A stretch of DNA of 64,000 nt from contig NC_134013.1 in NCBI RefSeq assembly GCF_040712315.1, forward strand, positions 3,817,001 to 3,881,000. The letters are read 5' to 3'. Positions 26,401 through 36,829 of this stretch are shown here, one piece after another. The notes below the pieces were generated by a model. The model was given only the letters and a program-made list of their open reading frames with translations, did no database searches and was not told where the DNA came from. This stretch comes from Castanea sativa. Lineage: Eukaryota; Streptophyta; Magnoliopsida; Fagales; Fagaceae. Position 1 is the stretch's first letter. Each line of letters starts with the position of its first letter. Position numbers and translations under genes: made by a program.

Positions 26401-28247
26401 CAAGTGAATCCTGTCAAAATGCATTAGCTAAGTTTAAAAATTAAATAAAAAGAAATAAATAAAGAACATATATAAAATCAAAGCAAAATGAAACCAGAAA
26501 TGATCTAATATGCTGCACATTCACTCAGATACATATTCATACATTTTATTTTCAAAGGTGATAGCTGATAACACAATAAATCAATGGATCTCATATGCTC
26601 TCTTTGAAATTAATGACTAGCAATCGGACTAAGGAGTTGCTATGAGATTCATCTAGCAAAACAAAGACATCAAAGTCCAATTCTTCACATCTTTAATGTC
26701 CTTTATTATAATAAATGACAGTTTACCCTTTACAACATGACAGTTGCACATTTAAACACATCGAACCTGCAAAAGCCGAGTAAGCTTACTGTCCCTGTAT
26801 GGAACATGAACACCTTCTTTGCGCTTTTTCTCGTCACCAAGTGCACTGATAACATTACCAAGTGCAAGAAGGCCCTTGTTAATGTGAACACCTGTTTGAA
26901 AGATGGAAGTATTGATGTGATTTTGTGAAGACCAGAAGGCACATCTAGATTAAATATGTCAAGTACATTGCCACATACCTTCCTTAAAACGTAGACCATC
27001 AGAACCGGTTCTTTTAGCTCGCTCTGATCCAGCAAGATCTACTAAATGCAATTTGGCACATAGATATTCTTCATTCAGAGTCTCATCAAGACTGCTATCA
27101 CTAGAGATAGCTGGATTGAACTTGCGCATTTGCTCTAATGTGATGGTGAAGATGGCATGAGAACGGCTTTAAAGACAACCAAATAATGAAAAAAGTCACT
27201 AAACCAATAGTGTAGACGGCAAATTAAACAAAAAGAGTTTTACATGCAATGCCGCCCTCAAATCCAGGTTGGTAGGCTGAATTGAAGTATTGAATAGTTG
27301 GCCAAAAAGGGTAAAATATAAGTGGAAAAAAGATCTAGATATGTCCCAATATGTGTATAGTAAACCTATATTCCTGACTCCTGTGAATAAGACTTCATTG
27401 AGTGAAACTAGGCATTTTCTTTCTCCAACTATATTTTGTAATTGATGTTTTAATATATTAAGATGTCCTAGAAACTTGCCATGTAACAGGTTTTACTGAT
27501 GAACACACAAGGTCATACTGGTTTTCTGTTTCCCCCTAACAAAGGTGAACTTATGAAAATATAATTTAGAAAGAAGGGAGATGCTTAACTAACCTGGACT
27601 GGTTGTTCATATTTGTACTCCCAGTTGCCCTGCTCAATGATCCTTGTTCGAGGCAAGTAGCCATTTCCTTTAATGTACTTACACTGAGTTCAGTAGAACC
27701 TGCCAGTGTAATTACACCATTCGATGATTCACGAATTTGTATGGGTGGTTTCCCAGGAACAGAAACTTTCCCTGCATGCCCATTTGCAGTCTCTGGTTTG
27801 CTCAAAGAAGTGGAATCCAGCAAGTCTCGTACTTCTTCTTTTAGAATCTTTTCACATTGAAATCTTTTAGTCAGATGCTTGCTTTAAGAAGGCAGAATAG
27901 CTTCAGAAGTTACATTCAGTAAAAGGATAGGCCATTTAAATGCTATCATTTTTAAAATAAATAAAAAATTTGACAAGGTTATTTGAGACTTGGTTTGAGA
28001 AAGTTGCACAATAAGACCTCAAAACCTATCTAATTGTAAAAAAAATAAAAATAAAAAATAAAAAGAGGTGGAATTTCACTGGTGCATTACATAAACTAAG
28101 CCCAATGATGTGAAATCTTCTATTGTTATTTTATTTTCTAGTAGTAGTGGACAAATACATCTGCAGGCAATACCCAGAAATTCATGTGCTATATATGATG
28201 TGATTGATACATCCTAACCCTTGATGAAATAACTTATTGTACAAGCC

Positions 28248-28320
<73 letters not shown>

Positions 28321-30097
28321 GCCACAGATCATAACTTATGGAATGTCAAATTAATTAAAACAAACAAGGAAACAAGTACTTCAACAGACCTCAATAAAGG
28401 AAACATGCAATTGAAATTCAGTTTGATGCTTTAGAGTTTCAATCTTGCTGAACAGAACATTCATAACTTGGGGGATTATTCCTGTTTGGCAACCATCTCT
28501 GAAGCCTGTGCCCATGGTATACGTTTTACCAGAACCAGTCTGCAACAGATTGAAAATGTCAACCGCAAAGTATAAGGGATGGAAAAGCATGTTAAGTGTT
28601 TGCTTGAGCAAGCTTTACCTGACCATAAGCAAGAACTGTAGCATTATATCCTTGGAACAGACCATCAACTAGTGGAGCAATACATTCTTCAAACATGGCA
28701 GATGAGGGAGAACCCGTGCTTCCATACACATGATCAAAGGTAAAGGAATGTGTACCAATCTGTACCTGCACCACATCCACAACCGGCATTTAATCCCGCT
28801 TCAAATTACATTTATAAAAAGTGCAATCTTACCATAGATGTACCAAATCCTATATTAGCCATGTATGTCTCAGGTAGTCGTGTAGATAATACATAATACA
28901 TAATTATCAATTATCTTCCTTGCAATTTCCATTTACCAACAGCTAAAATTATTTTGCTTATCCAACCAAACAAGTCCGTACTTATCATACAAAAGAACGG
29001 ATTTCAAATTGAACTAACAAATAGAAATTTCCACAAGGAACAAGAAACAAGATAGTATATTTTTTTCTGTTCATTTTATTTATTTTTAAAGATAATAAGC
29101 TGAGATATTCAAAGTGTTCGATTTAGAGGTTAGGTTTGGTGTGACGGTGCTTTCCACCAAATGCAATATGTTGCAGGTTCAACTCTGGGAACAAGCCTCT
29201 TAAAAAAAAAAAAAAAAAGAAGGTAAAGCTGCCTACCAATCACGTCTCTTAGACCCCTCAACAGTGAGAGTTTTGTTCACATACTTATTCGTAATATATG
29301 ATTTTCATTTTTTTTTTAACTAAGTTAAACACGCACCCAGTGGGTCTTTAACCTACAACCTCGTCCCTACAAGGAAAGAAGATGCTATTTGAGCTAGAGC
29401 TCATTGGCCTTGTCTTATTCTACAGAATTAGGCAGAAGAAAAAAGAGATTTGCAAATTTTATCCAAATAGAGAAATTATTAATTGCAAAATACAAAAAGT
29501 GACATAATAGCTAGCAAGCAGAGCAGAATCTATGTAGCCCCCCAATAAAATCAAAGAATTAACTTTCCTTGTATTCTCACTGTTCCTCACAGAAATTCAT
29601 TACCAGTCAATAATCTCAAACTCTCAAGCCAGAAGAAGCCAAAAAATGCAAAAAAAAAAAGTGTGCGCATGACACTACCTTGATTTACCAAATTGCCACT
29701 AGAACATGATTCTACTCAAAAGCTTTTAGAAAATCCAAACAAATTAACTTTTTTAGCTCCGATCCAAAATCAGATTATAGAGCACAAAGACTTCAAATCA
29801 AAGAAACGCATGCAAAGTCTACCATATATGGATCCAGATCTCCCTAGATTTACTCCTCCTGAATTCTCTGCTAAATAACCAAAACTCATTGACAAGCTCT
29901 GAATTCGGTACCGTTTCAAGTTAAAACAGTGAAAAAACACACTGAATGTGTGTGAGAGAGAGTGTGTCTCTGTGTACCTGTGGTTTGTTAGACACAACAG
30001 TGACACAGTCTTTACAGCCTTGGAGTTTCTCATCGCCGATGAGCGGTCTGATGTGAACCGCGACTTTCACGCAACAATCTTCTCCTCCAGCTTCCAT
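18986..30097 (-). CDS. FRA1: Kinesin-4 motor protein KIN-4A (FRAGILE FIBER 1)
   Basis: 25 coding exons, high to low: 30097-29978, 28765-28619, 28539-28390, 27847-27594, 27166-26979, 26891-26767, 26410-26374, 25697-25606, 25474-25364, 25095-24982, 24841-24748, 24544-24432, 24074-23976, 23898-23785, 23687-23571, 23486-23406, 21657-21586, 21306-21213, 20938-20907, 20816-20719, 20635-20537, 20370-20149, 19978-19816, 19449-19279, 19198-18986. All phases close, giving 1039 residues; Arabidopsis FRA1 is about 1035 as I recall. The N-terminal motor (about 1-360) has GQTGSGKT at 88-95, NNQSSRSHA (switch I) near 220-228 and DLAGSE (switch II) at 267-272. A long coiled coil follows, then the conserved tail [10 protein letters not shown]. 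The plus-end motor supports vesicle delivery and ordered cellulose wall deposition. Tail and start ([19 protein letters not shown]) favour KIN-4A over KIN-4C. No break seen. Confidence 0.96.
21029..21045. repeat. Poly-C tract, 17 bases, in a KIN-4A intron
   Basis: Uninterrupted C17 between coding exons 18 and 19. On the transcribed (minus) strand of the gene it is a G17 run, which could form a quadruplex in the pre-mRNA. Confidence 0.9.
21830..22215 (-). mobile_element. TRIM-like or LTR-retroelement relic with internal tandem duplication
   Basis: Two direct copies of a stretch of about 60 bp (containing aaaagtttaaactgttag) lie at about 21833-21892 and 22133-22192. Between them is a tandem pair, each about 95 bp, holding cacttgtgggcctaaacttc (about 21910 and 22028). 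Next to the right copy, gctctgataccatg (about 22118-22131) read on the minus strand is catggtatcagagc. This resembles a primer-binding site for initiator Met tRNA next to an LTR. It lies in KIN-4A intron 16, same strand as the gene. Confidence 0.6.
22747..22987. mobile_element. MITE with TTA target duplication (same family as 50916-51568)
   Basis: The left end is gtgcatttggataccgctta and the right end read in reverse is aggcttgtttggata. Flanking TTA is at 22744-22746 and 22988-22990. The interior (ctgaaaactgaaaacactgt, aaatgtgtgaata, gtgggacccattttt, gtgggtcccgtgaacagt) is shared with the pair at 50.9-51.6 kb. A 3-bp TWA duplication fits PIF/Harbinger-type MITEs. It lies in KIN-4A intron 16. 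Confidence 0.8.
24188..24213. repeat. (GT)n microsatellite in a KIN-4A intron
   Basis: About 13 GT units between coding exons 12 and 13. Confidence 0.95.
28249..28315. repeat. Compound (TA)n(GA)n microsatellite in a KIN-4A intron
   Basis: About 12 TA units pass directly into about 21 GA units. It sits about 75 bp on the downstream side of coding exon 3 (intron 3, near its donor). Confidence 0.95.
29110..29220 (+). mobile_element. Possible tRNA-derived SINE with poly-A tail
   Basis: The stretch has an A-box-like 'gttaggtttggtgtgacgg', a B-box-like 'ggttcaactctggga', and ends in a run of about 17 A (29201-29218). It lies in KIN-4A intron 1. A second tRNA-like stretch in the opposite sense lies at about 29320-29410. 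Pol III box matches are imperfect and no duplication was found. Confidence 0.4.
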
Positions 30098-30770
30098 AGG
30101 AAGCTAAGCGAGAGAGAGAGAGAGAGACAGAGAGAGAGAGAGAAATTTTAGAGAGAATTTGGAAAAATGAGAGAGAGAGAGAGAAAAAGAAGTAAAAATA
30201 AATAAAGTTCCTGAAGGAATTTTAATTCCCGTGGAAAACCGTTCTCATTGTCTGAGAATTCAGAGAGAATTCTCAGAAAGAACAGAAAGCGATGCAGTAA
30301 CTAGTGAGCGAAAGAAGGAAAAGAAGTAAAGAAATATAATAAAGGAAGAAGAGAAGGAGAGAAAGAGAATACTGAGAGAGAGTGAGAGAAAGAGAGAGAG
30401 AGTTTGTTACATTACAAAGGTAGTAGAAGTAGGAGTAGAGAGAGTAAGTAAAAAAACACAAAAAAAAATTGTTAGAGAGAAAGAGAGAGGGGTAGTTGGG
30501 GTAATTAGGACGTAACTGCAAAGACAACAACCACTATCATTTTCCTTCAGCTACACTACACACCAGCCCTGGCGGTTGCGTTTGTGACACTTTTATGACA
30601 CCTCTTTCCGAAATTGTCCTTCCTTTCACAACGGCTCTCTCTCTCTGTTTCTCTTGCCTTTCCCACTTGTCGTCCCCCACTTCCCTCCGTTTTTACCATC
30701 TTACCCCCTTTCGCTTTCCTTTTCATTTCTCTCTCTCTCTTTTTGGTTTAATGGTGCTTATTAGTTTATA
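30098..30770 (-). promoter_or_regulatory. KIN-4A 5' leader and promoter region, CT-rich on the gene strand
   Basis: Upstream of the KIN-4A start the plus strand is dominated by GA runs (about 30110-30145, 30162-30184, 30360-30410, 30475-30490), that is, CTCTCT on the gene strand. This is typical of plant 5' leaders and initiators. Further upstream (about 30630-30745) the pattern reverses to CT on the plus strand, so the two blocks can pair. No clear TATA box was found. Confidence 0.5.
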
Positions 30771-32006
30771 AAATAAAATAAAGAAGGATTAGCAGCACAG
30801 CACATACGGCACGTGATGAGGATTCGAATAGGATTGCGGAGATGTTCTCGGCCCGAGCAAGATACACTGTCATGATTAATACTTGTGATTCTTCCAAGTA
30901 AACGTCAAATACATGATATTTTTTGTCAAATGTATGGCTGTTCAATTGACAATAGGTCTTTCTCAAAAAAAAATTGACAATAGGTGGTGGTGTTTCTAAC
31001 AGAAATGTCCAGATACAAATCTTCTATTTTTCAACTATTGAATTATCAAATAATAAAAACACAATCTTTCCTCGTTATAGTTAGCATGATTTGTTGTAAT
31101 TGCTTAGCAATATTACTTTTATAAAAGTTTATCACTAATATTTTGATGCATCAATCACAATAGATTATATTAATAATTGAAAAAAAAATGACAAATATTG
31201 TATTATTTGTTTATTGAATAAAAAAATGGGTTTCGTGATGCATAAATGAGAAAAGTAAATTTGAAATTTAGTAATTCATTGAAAACCTTAAGAAATATTA
31301 GTTATCAAAAAGTGTTTATTACTACCTTTAAATCGATTTTAGTATATAGAACTTATTGTCTTAAAGATGGTTGTGAATATGGTGGGAAGATATGGTGGGA
31401 AAGGGAATTGGGTTGGGATTGGGGGCACACTACTTGCACTTGGGTATGTCTATCGTGTAGCATTGTAAAGTGAAAGAAGGGGAAGGTAGCTGCTGGAGGA
31501 AGAGAAGTAAAGCGAGAGAGAGAGAGAGAGAGAGACAGAGAGAGATAGAGAGACCCACACAGTAGACACAGCCAGCTGGTGGTCTCCTCTCATCACATGG
31601 CATTTTAGCGTCTACAACAAGGTGGACCCGACAATAACTAGGTGAGAACTTTTGGATGGCCCACGTTTTACAGATATTCTGGCTGTTATAATAAATAGGC
31701 TCCTTGTATTTTGCAGCTTTCAGTAGCGTAACATAAATTTAATTCAGATGTACCTCATCATGTGGGGAGACTCTAATAAGTCTACACACGTTAAATATAT
31801 CAAACATTTCATACTAACAGGTAAAGAAAACGTTTTAATATGAAAGGACTTACGTTGGTCCACCTTGGGGCAAGTTTTGATAGATTGGAGGAGGGATGAA
31901 AGTTAGGTATAATAATTAAATATTATTTTTAAAAATTTTTGTTAAATTTTTGTTATATAATTTTTTTTTTATTGAATGAAAGTATATTTTTTTTAAATTA
32001 AATAGC
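30771..32006. other. Intergenic spacer upstream of KIN-4A
   Basis: AT-rich, no coding sequence supported. It contains a GA-rich stretch at about 31514-31553. The segment at about 31370-31700 is less AT-rich but I recognise nothing in it. Confidence 0.4.
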
Positions 32007-32014
32007 TACATAGC

Positions 32015-32766
32015 CACTAGCGGCTCTAAAGAGTAAAGGTGGTCACAAGATCACCCAGATCCATCCTAGCTTGGAAAAAAGTCATTATCATATATAAAAT
32101 TTAAAAATTTTATGATTTTTTTACCTTAAAAAATGTGACCACTCTAAATTATTTTAGGTCCAATATAATTTAATTTTGGACAAAATTTAGCAACAAACTT
32201 GGTTGTAAATTAAGACTACAACTCCACTCAATATTTTTTAATTAGATATGAATTTTAACAATTCCATAATTAGATTACATTTTTTTTTTCTTATATCTTC
32301 CATGCTTACAAAACTTCAAGAATATTAAAGATAAATAGCTTATGCCATCAATCAAATGTTTAATTTTTGAGTTTTTGTAGTTTAAAATTATACGCAAAAA
32401 ATAAGTTAATGGATTAAATAGTAAATAACATCCGATTGACATGAAACTTGACTTGTATTTTAAGAATATAAAAAACATACAATTCAACGGTTAGATTTTC
32501 AAAATGTATAGTCATGATAATTTGTTTAGTGAAAGTTGTAGTCTTAAGCTACAACTAAATTTGCAGTGAAACTTTGGTCCTTTTGACAGTATATTGGGCC
32601 TTTACAAACAAAAGAAAAATCCAAGAAAAATTTTATTTAACTAAAATTTTGAAAGAGATAAGTTTGCAACATTGATAATGAGATATAACTATTTTTTTTT
32701 ATTAAATATTGTATAATATAAGTTTCTTAATGATCACCCTAGAAAAAATTCTTGAAGCCGCCACTG
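32015..32766. mobile_element. Non-autonomous hAT element with near-perfect 8-bp duplication
   Basis: The left end is cactagcggctctaaag and the right end read in reverse is cagtggcggcttcaagaa. The flanks tacatagc (32007-32014) and cacatagc (32767-32774) match 7 of 8. 752 bp, non-coding. About 32280-32510 inside it is the reverse-strand relative of a block at about 33187-33385 in the neighbouring MITE. Confidence 0.8.
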
Positions 32767-33109
32767 CACATAGCTGAATTTGAAGTAGAGGACTTAAAAA
32801 ACAACACTTAAGTATTGTATATAAGTTTTGTCATTAGATAAAAATATGTTGGGATGAAATTATGTATTACTAGATTTAAAAGAGATTATAAATTATAATA
32901 ATAAAAAATAAACATAAAAGAGGTTGTTTAGAGATTTATAAAGTCAATATTCAACTCTCTACTTTCTATAAAATGTTTTTATTTTCTTATGCTAAGTAAT
33001 TAAAGAGAATGAAGGGGTATATTAAGGTTTTGTAGGTGTAACCGTGTAAGTCTGAAGCCCATCCCAAAACTCTCAAGGTAACTTAGGCATCTTTTAGACT
33101 ACATTTACT

Positions 33110-33535
33110 TCTATCGGACAACGTTTCTTTTCAAACTAGTTTAGAGAGAAACCCTTCAAACTTTTCATATTTATATTTATTGGATGTGATTTTGAAAATC
33201 TAACCATTGGTTACTATGTTCTTTATGTTCTTAACATGCATGTAAAATTTAATTTAAATCGGATATTATTTATTATTCAATCAATATACTTAATTTTAAT
33301 GTATGATTTTAGACTACAAAAATTTAAAATTTAAATATTTGATTGATGGCATAGCTATTGATCTTTGATTTTCTTCAAATTTTGCAATCATACAGGATAT
33401 AATAAAAATATACAATCCAACGGTTATATTTTCAAAATTCATATCCAATAAAAGATATATGAGAAGTTTGAAGAATTTCTCTCCAAACTAGGAGAGAAAT
33501 GTTTTCCTACTCCTATCATTCTCCTTAGTTATTTA
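33110..33535. mobile_element. Long-arm fold-back MITE
   Basis: The arms of about 85-100 bp are inverted copies. The left holds agtttagagagaaacccttc and ttattggatgtgattttgaa. The right, read in reverse, holds agtttggagagaaattcttc and ttattggatatgaattttga. The long arms suggest a Mutator-like MITE. Exact ends and target duplication are not resolved. Confidence 0.75.
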
Positions 33536-33857
33536 GCAATAAATAAATTAACAAAAAAAATTAAAAATTTTGTAATGAAATAACTTTTTTCTAAGATGTA
33601 CATTTGATTGTATAATTAAAAAAAAAAAAAAAACTCAAATCCGTATTTCATAAATTGTATTTAAAAAATTCTTGCTTATGCAATTATATTTATTCTTGTT
33701 GTATGGTTCAATTATCTTAAATTTTGAATATTTCTAATCTTTACCACATTGTCGATTTTTCAAACCAATACGTATGTCAACTTTATATATAAAAAAAAGG
33801 ACAAATAAAACATTTTTGTATCCCAATTGCATAAAAACAAAATTATGAAAGGTTTAT

Positions 33858-34235
33858 GTTTTAGATAGTCGTTGAGATTGTGATTGATGAAGGGTGTTTA
33901 GAGAGATGGATAACATGGCAGTCTAAGGGGTAGATGTCGTTGGATAAATCATATTTATGATGGAGAGGGACAACATGAGGGTACGAGGAATATAGATTAA
34001 CTCTTTTGGTGAGTGAGCATGTGTGTGTGGATGTGTGTGATTTGGAAACTGAAATGGGGGGTTACAAATGGTAAAAGAAATGGGGATGTTTCAGATAGTT
34101 GTTAAATTTGTGGTTGACAATGGAGTTTTAGAGATGGATAACTCTACAATTTGGGGGTAGATATAGTTGGATAAATCACAATTATGATGGAGATGGATAG
34201 TGTGACTATACAAGGAATAGATTATGCTAACTATT
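33858..34235. repeat. Diverged tandem duplication, period about 232 bp
   Basis: Two copies, about 33858-34001 and about 34090-34235, share blocks such as agagatggataac, gttggataaatca and tatgatggaga in the same order. I recognise no coding content. Confidence 0.7.
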
Positions 34236-34244
34236 TAGGTATAG

Positions 34245-34350
34245 TTAAGAGTTTTGTGGTTTAACAAGCACCTTCTAGTATTTTTAACAAAAACGTCCAT
34301 GATTTAAATTCTCCCATCTCTGATTGTTGTAACTATTAAATTTATCAAAA
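34245..34350 (+). mobile_element. SINE-like tRNA-derived relic
   Basis: The stretch 'gtggtttaacaagcacct', then 'gatttaaattctcccatc', then 'ttgtaactattaaattta' has the same order of motifs as the better copy at 47795-47905. Boxes are degraded. Confidence 0.4.
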
Positions 34351-34425
34351 ATATTTGTCATGAGAGAGATACTGTGTTTTTTTAAAAATTAATAATTTGT
34401 CATGAGAGAGATACTATGTTTTGAG

Positions 34426-34973
34426 CACTGGCGGAGCCAGAGGGGGGCACCTGCCCCCCCTGACTACTAAACTTTTTTTTTTTTTTTTTTTTTGTATTAG
34501 TAGTCACATGGAAGGGGAAAAAAAAAAGACTTCTACTTGTTGAAACTTGAAAGTGACCAAACCACCTATTTCACTATTTTTTTTATATCATTATTTACAC
34601 AATTTTTACTATTTATGATACTTTTCACAACATTTTATCTTTGAATGATGCTAGAGATATTACAAATTTTACTACTTATGTCTTACAAATTGGCATGTCA
34701 CCAATCACAAAAAATAATTTCAAACATTTATTCATTATATTTTTTAAGTAACACTAATCATATTTTTACTCCATCAATTTGTAAATTTTTTAGTAGCTAT
34801 GAATTGGTTGTTTTTGTTTATTTATATTAATAATATGAAATATATTCATATTTGCTTACAATTGTTTATTTATTTTGTTATTATTGTTGATTAATGTTTT
34901 TTAGATAAATTTTACTTTTAATATCGTCTTTTAATTTTGCCCCCTATAAACTAAAATCCTAGCTCCGCCAGTG
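34426..34973. mobile_element. Non-autonomous hAT element with perfect 8-bp duplication
   Basis: 548 bp. The left end is cactggcggagccag and the right end read in reverse is cactggcggagctag. It is flanked by identical GTTTTGAG at 34418-34425 and 34974-34981. It is non-coding and AT-rich. The terminus resembles that of the element at 32015, so the two are probably related. Confidence 0.92.
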
Positions 34974-35008
34974 GTTTTGAGGATTTTTTTTAATATAATT
35001 ATTATATA

Positions 35009-35584
35009 TCTATACTACTATTTAAGTGGCTGCCCTTGTTTGGACCAGATTTTTTTTTGTTCCAAAATATCCCTACACCCCTAGGTTTAAGTAGAGACAC
35101 AACTAAAGGATAATTTGGTAAAAATATATATCTAACTTGTACTAATATATTGCTTACAAAATAGGAACACTCTTCCACTAACACACTTCTTCAAAGTAAT
35201 TATACTTTTATTGTTTTTTTTTAAAAATAGAAAAATAAGTTAAACACTCTAAGTTTATCCAAAAACAAATCTAAATATATAAAAAAAAAAAATTAAAGGA
35301 CAATCCAGATTTTTTTGTTCTAAAATACCCTTATATTCCTATATTTAAGTAGAGACAAAACGAAAGGACAATCCGGTAAAAATACAACCCTCACTTCCAC
35401 TAAAACATTGCCTAAAAAATAACGTAACTTTTCTATTGATTTTCAAATTTATTTATCCACTTATAAATTAAATTATCAAAATATAAATTATATATATAAT
35501 AAAAAATATAAATTTTTTTTTTGCTACTACCACTTAAAAAAAAGAAGAAAAGAAAGCCTCATCTCACGCGTGGGATGAGGCTAG
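35009..35584 (+). mobile_element. Non-autonomous Helitron
   Basis: 576 bp. It starts TCTATACTACTATTTAAG after an A (35008). It ends with a 24-base near-palindrome (35557-35580, centre CACGCGTG) directly followed by CTAG and a T (35585). The 5' TC, 3' hairpin plus CTRR, A/T insertion and absence of TIR or duplication are Helitron hallmarks. Inside, a block of about 120 bp is repeated in direct order (about 35045-35165 and 35305-35425). Confidence 0.85.
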
Positions 35585-35726
35585 TATAGTTAAAGTGTGT
35601 TTGTGTTTTTAGATATAGTAATTTTTAGAGTTATTTTGTGCATTAAGAAATAAATATTACAATTATATTACAAAGGAATAGTCATCTTTCAATTTATAGG
35701 ACATAAATACCTATTCCATTATAAAA

Positions 35727-36829
35727 TATATTGGGTAAACTATGTGTGGGGGGTAAAAAGATCCTGATGGGAACATGGGCCTTTTGGGCCGTGTTAAGGA
35801 GGGCCGACCTGACCCTGGGTTTAGAAGTTGTTAATACTATGGATCAGCCCATGCGCCGAGGATCCGAGGACCACGAGGGTGAACTTACCCTCGGATGAGC
35901 ACCAAAGAACTCGGGATTTCATAGTAAAGGTTAGGGGATGGCACGGTTAAGGCCAATGGTTAAAGGGGAAACCCTAGAATGCCCCAGCACGGTGTTGAAG
36001 AAATGTCAAAGATAAAGGCTGCTACCTCCACATTAAAGACCCTGCACCTACCACCCTGGCCGCATTAATGGGGAGGTGACACTTGAACAGTGGAAGGGAA
36101 ACTTCTAGTTACTGTTCAAAGGCACTAAGAAAAGAAATATCTAGGCTAAGGGAGGAGTTGGGGCAACACGTGTATAAAGTATTAAAAAGAAGAGTATTTA
36201 AGGGAGGACTTAGAACAGACAAGGGGGGGGGACTTTCTGTAACCTAAAAAAGAAAAAAGACAAAGAGAGAGATAATATAAGAACAGCTCTCGGCTTACGT
36301 CCGAGGAGGCCCAATTACAAATTCCTTGTTGTTTTCAATTACTTGCAATCTTTAGTTTGTCATTTAATCTTCACTCACTTCTAACCTGGGTTTCAAGCCT
36401 ACTCTCTACAAATTTTTATTGTTTAAGGCTCATTGGGCCTGAGCCCATAACTGTTCTTGGGTCCAGGTGCAATTGTGCACTTACACTATGTATTTAGTCC
36501 CTATCTTATATACCATATTTCAATTTGGTCTCTAACATTTCAGTGTAATGTCAATTTAGTCTCTGTCGTTATATCGTCGATGAAAATTAACGACATGACA
36601 AATAGTAAAAAAAAAAAAATTTGTGTATTGTCACATCAACGAAAGTTAATTTTTTATTTTGGTCATTAGACGCGTCATCAATTTTCATCCAAAAAATAAT
36701 GGTAATAACTAAATTGACACAACACTGAAAGGATAGAGACCACACAATTGAAAGGTTATAGACTAAATTAAAATATGGCGTATAAGATAGGATCGACCAA
36801 ATACGTAATTTACCTAAATATATCCTAGC
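35727..36829. mobile_element. Fold-back MITE split by a solo LTR
   Basis: The outer left arm (35727-35744, atattgggtaaactatg) continues after the LTR at 36486 (ctatgtatttagtccctatc, then ttatataccatattt). The right arm (about 36690-36829), read in reverse, gives tttaggtaaattacgtattt, then gatcctatcttatacgccat. With the LTR and one copy of the 5-bp duplication removed, the MITE is about 357 bp with arms of well over 100 bp and its centre near 36620. Confidence 0.85.
35745..36485 (+). mobile_element. Solo LTR nested in a MITE
   Basis: 741 bp, beginning TGTGGGGGG and ending CACTTACA, so the ends are TGT...ACA. It is flanked by identical 5-bp CTATG at 35740-35744 and 36486-36490. A TATAAA at 36173-36178 and a G-run, then 'ttctgtaacct' near 36233-36247, fit an LTR promoter and transcript start in the plus orientation. 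No internal retroelement domain follows, so it is a recombined solo LTR. Gypsy or copia cannot be decided. Confidence 0.88.

Noticed and set aside
28249..28315. Compound TA/GA run as a regulatory element
   Set aside because: It is an ordinary intronic microsatellite; nothing points to function.
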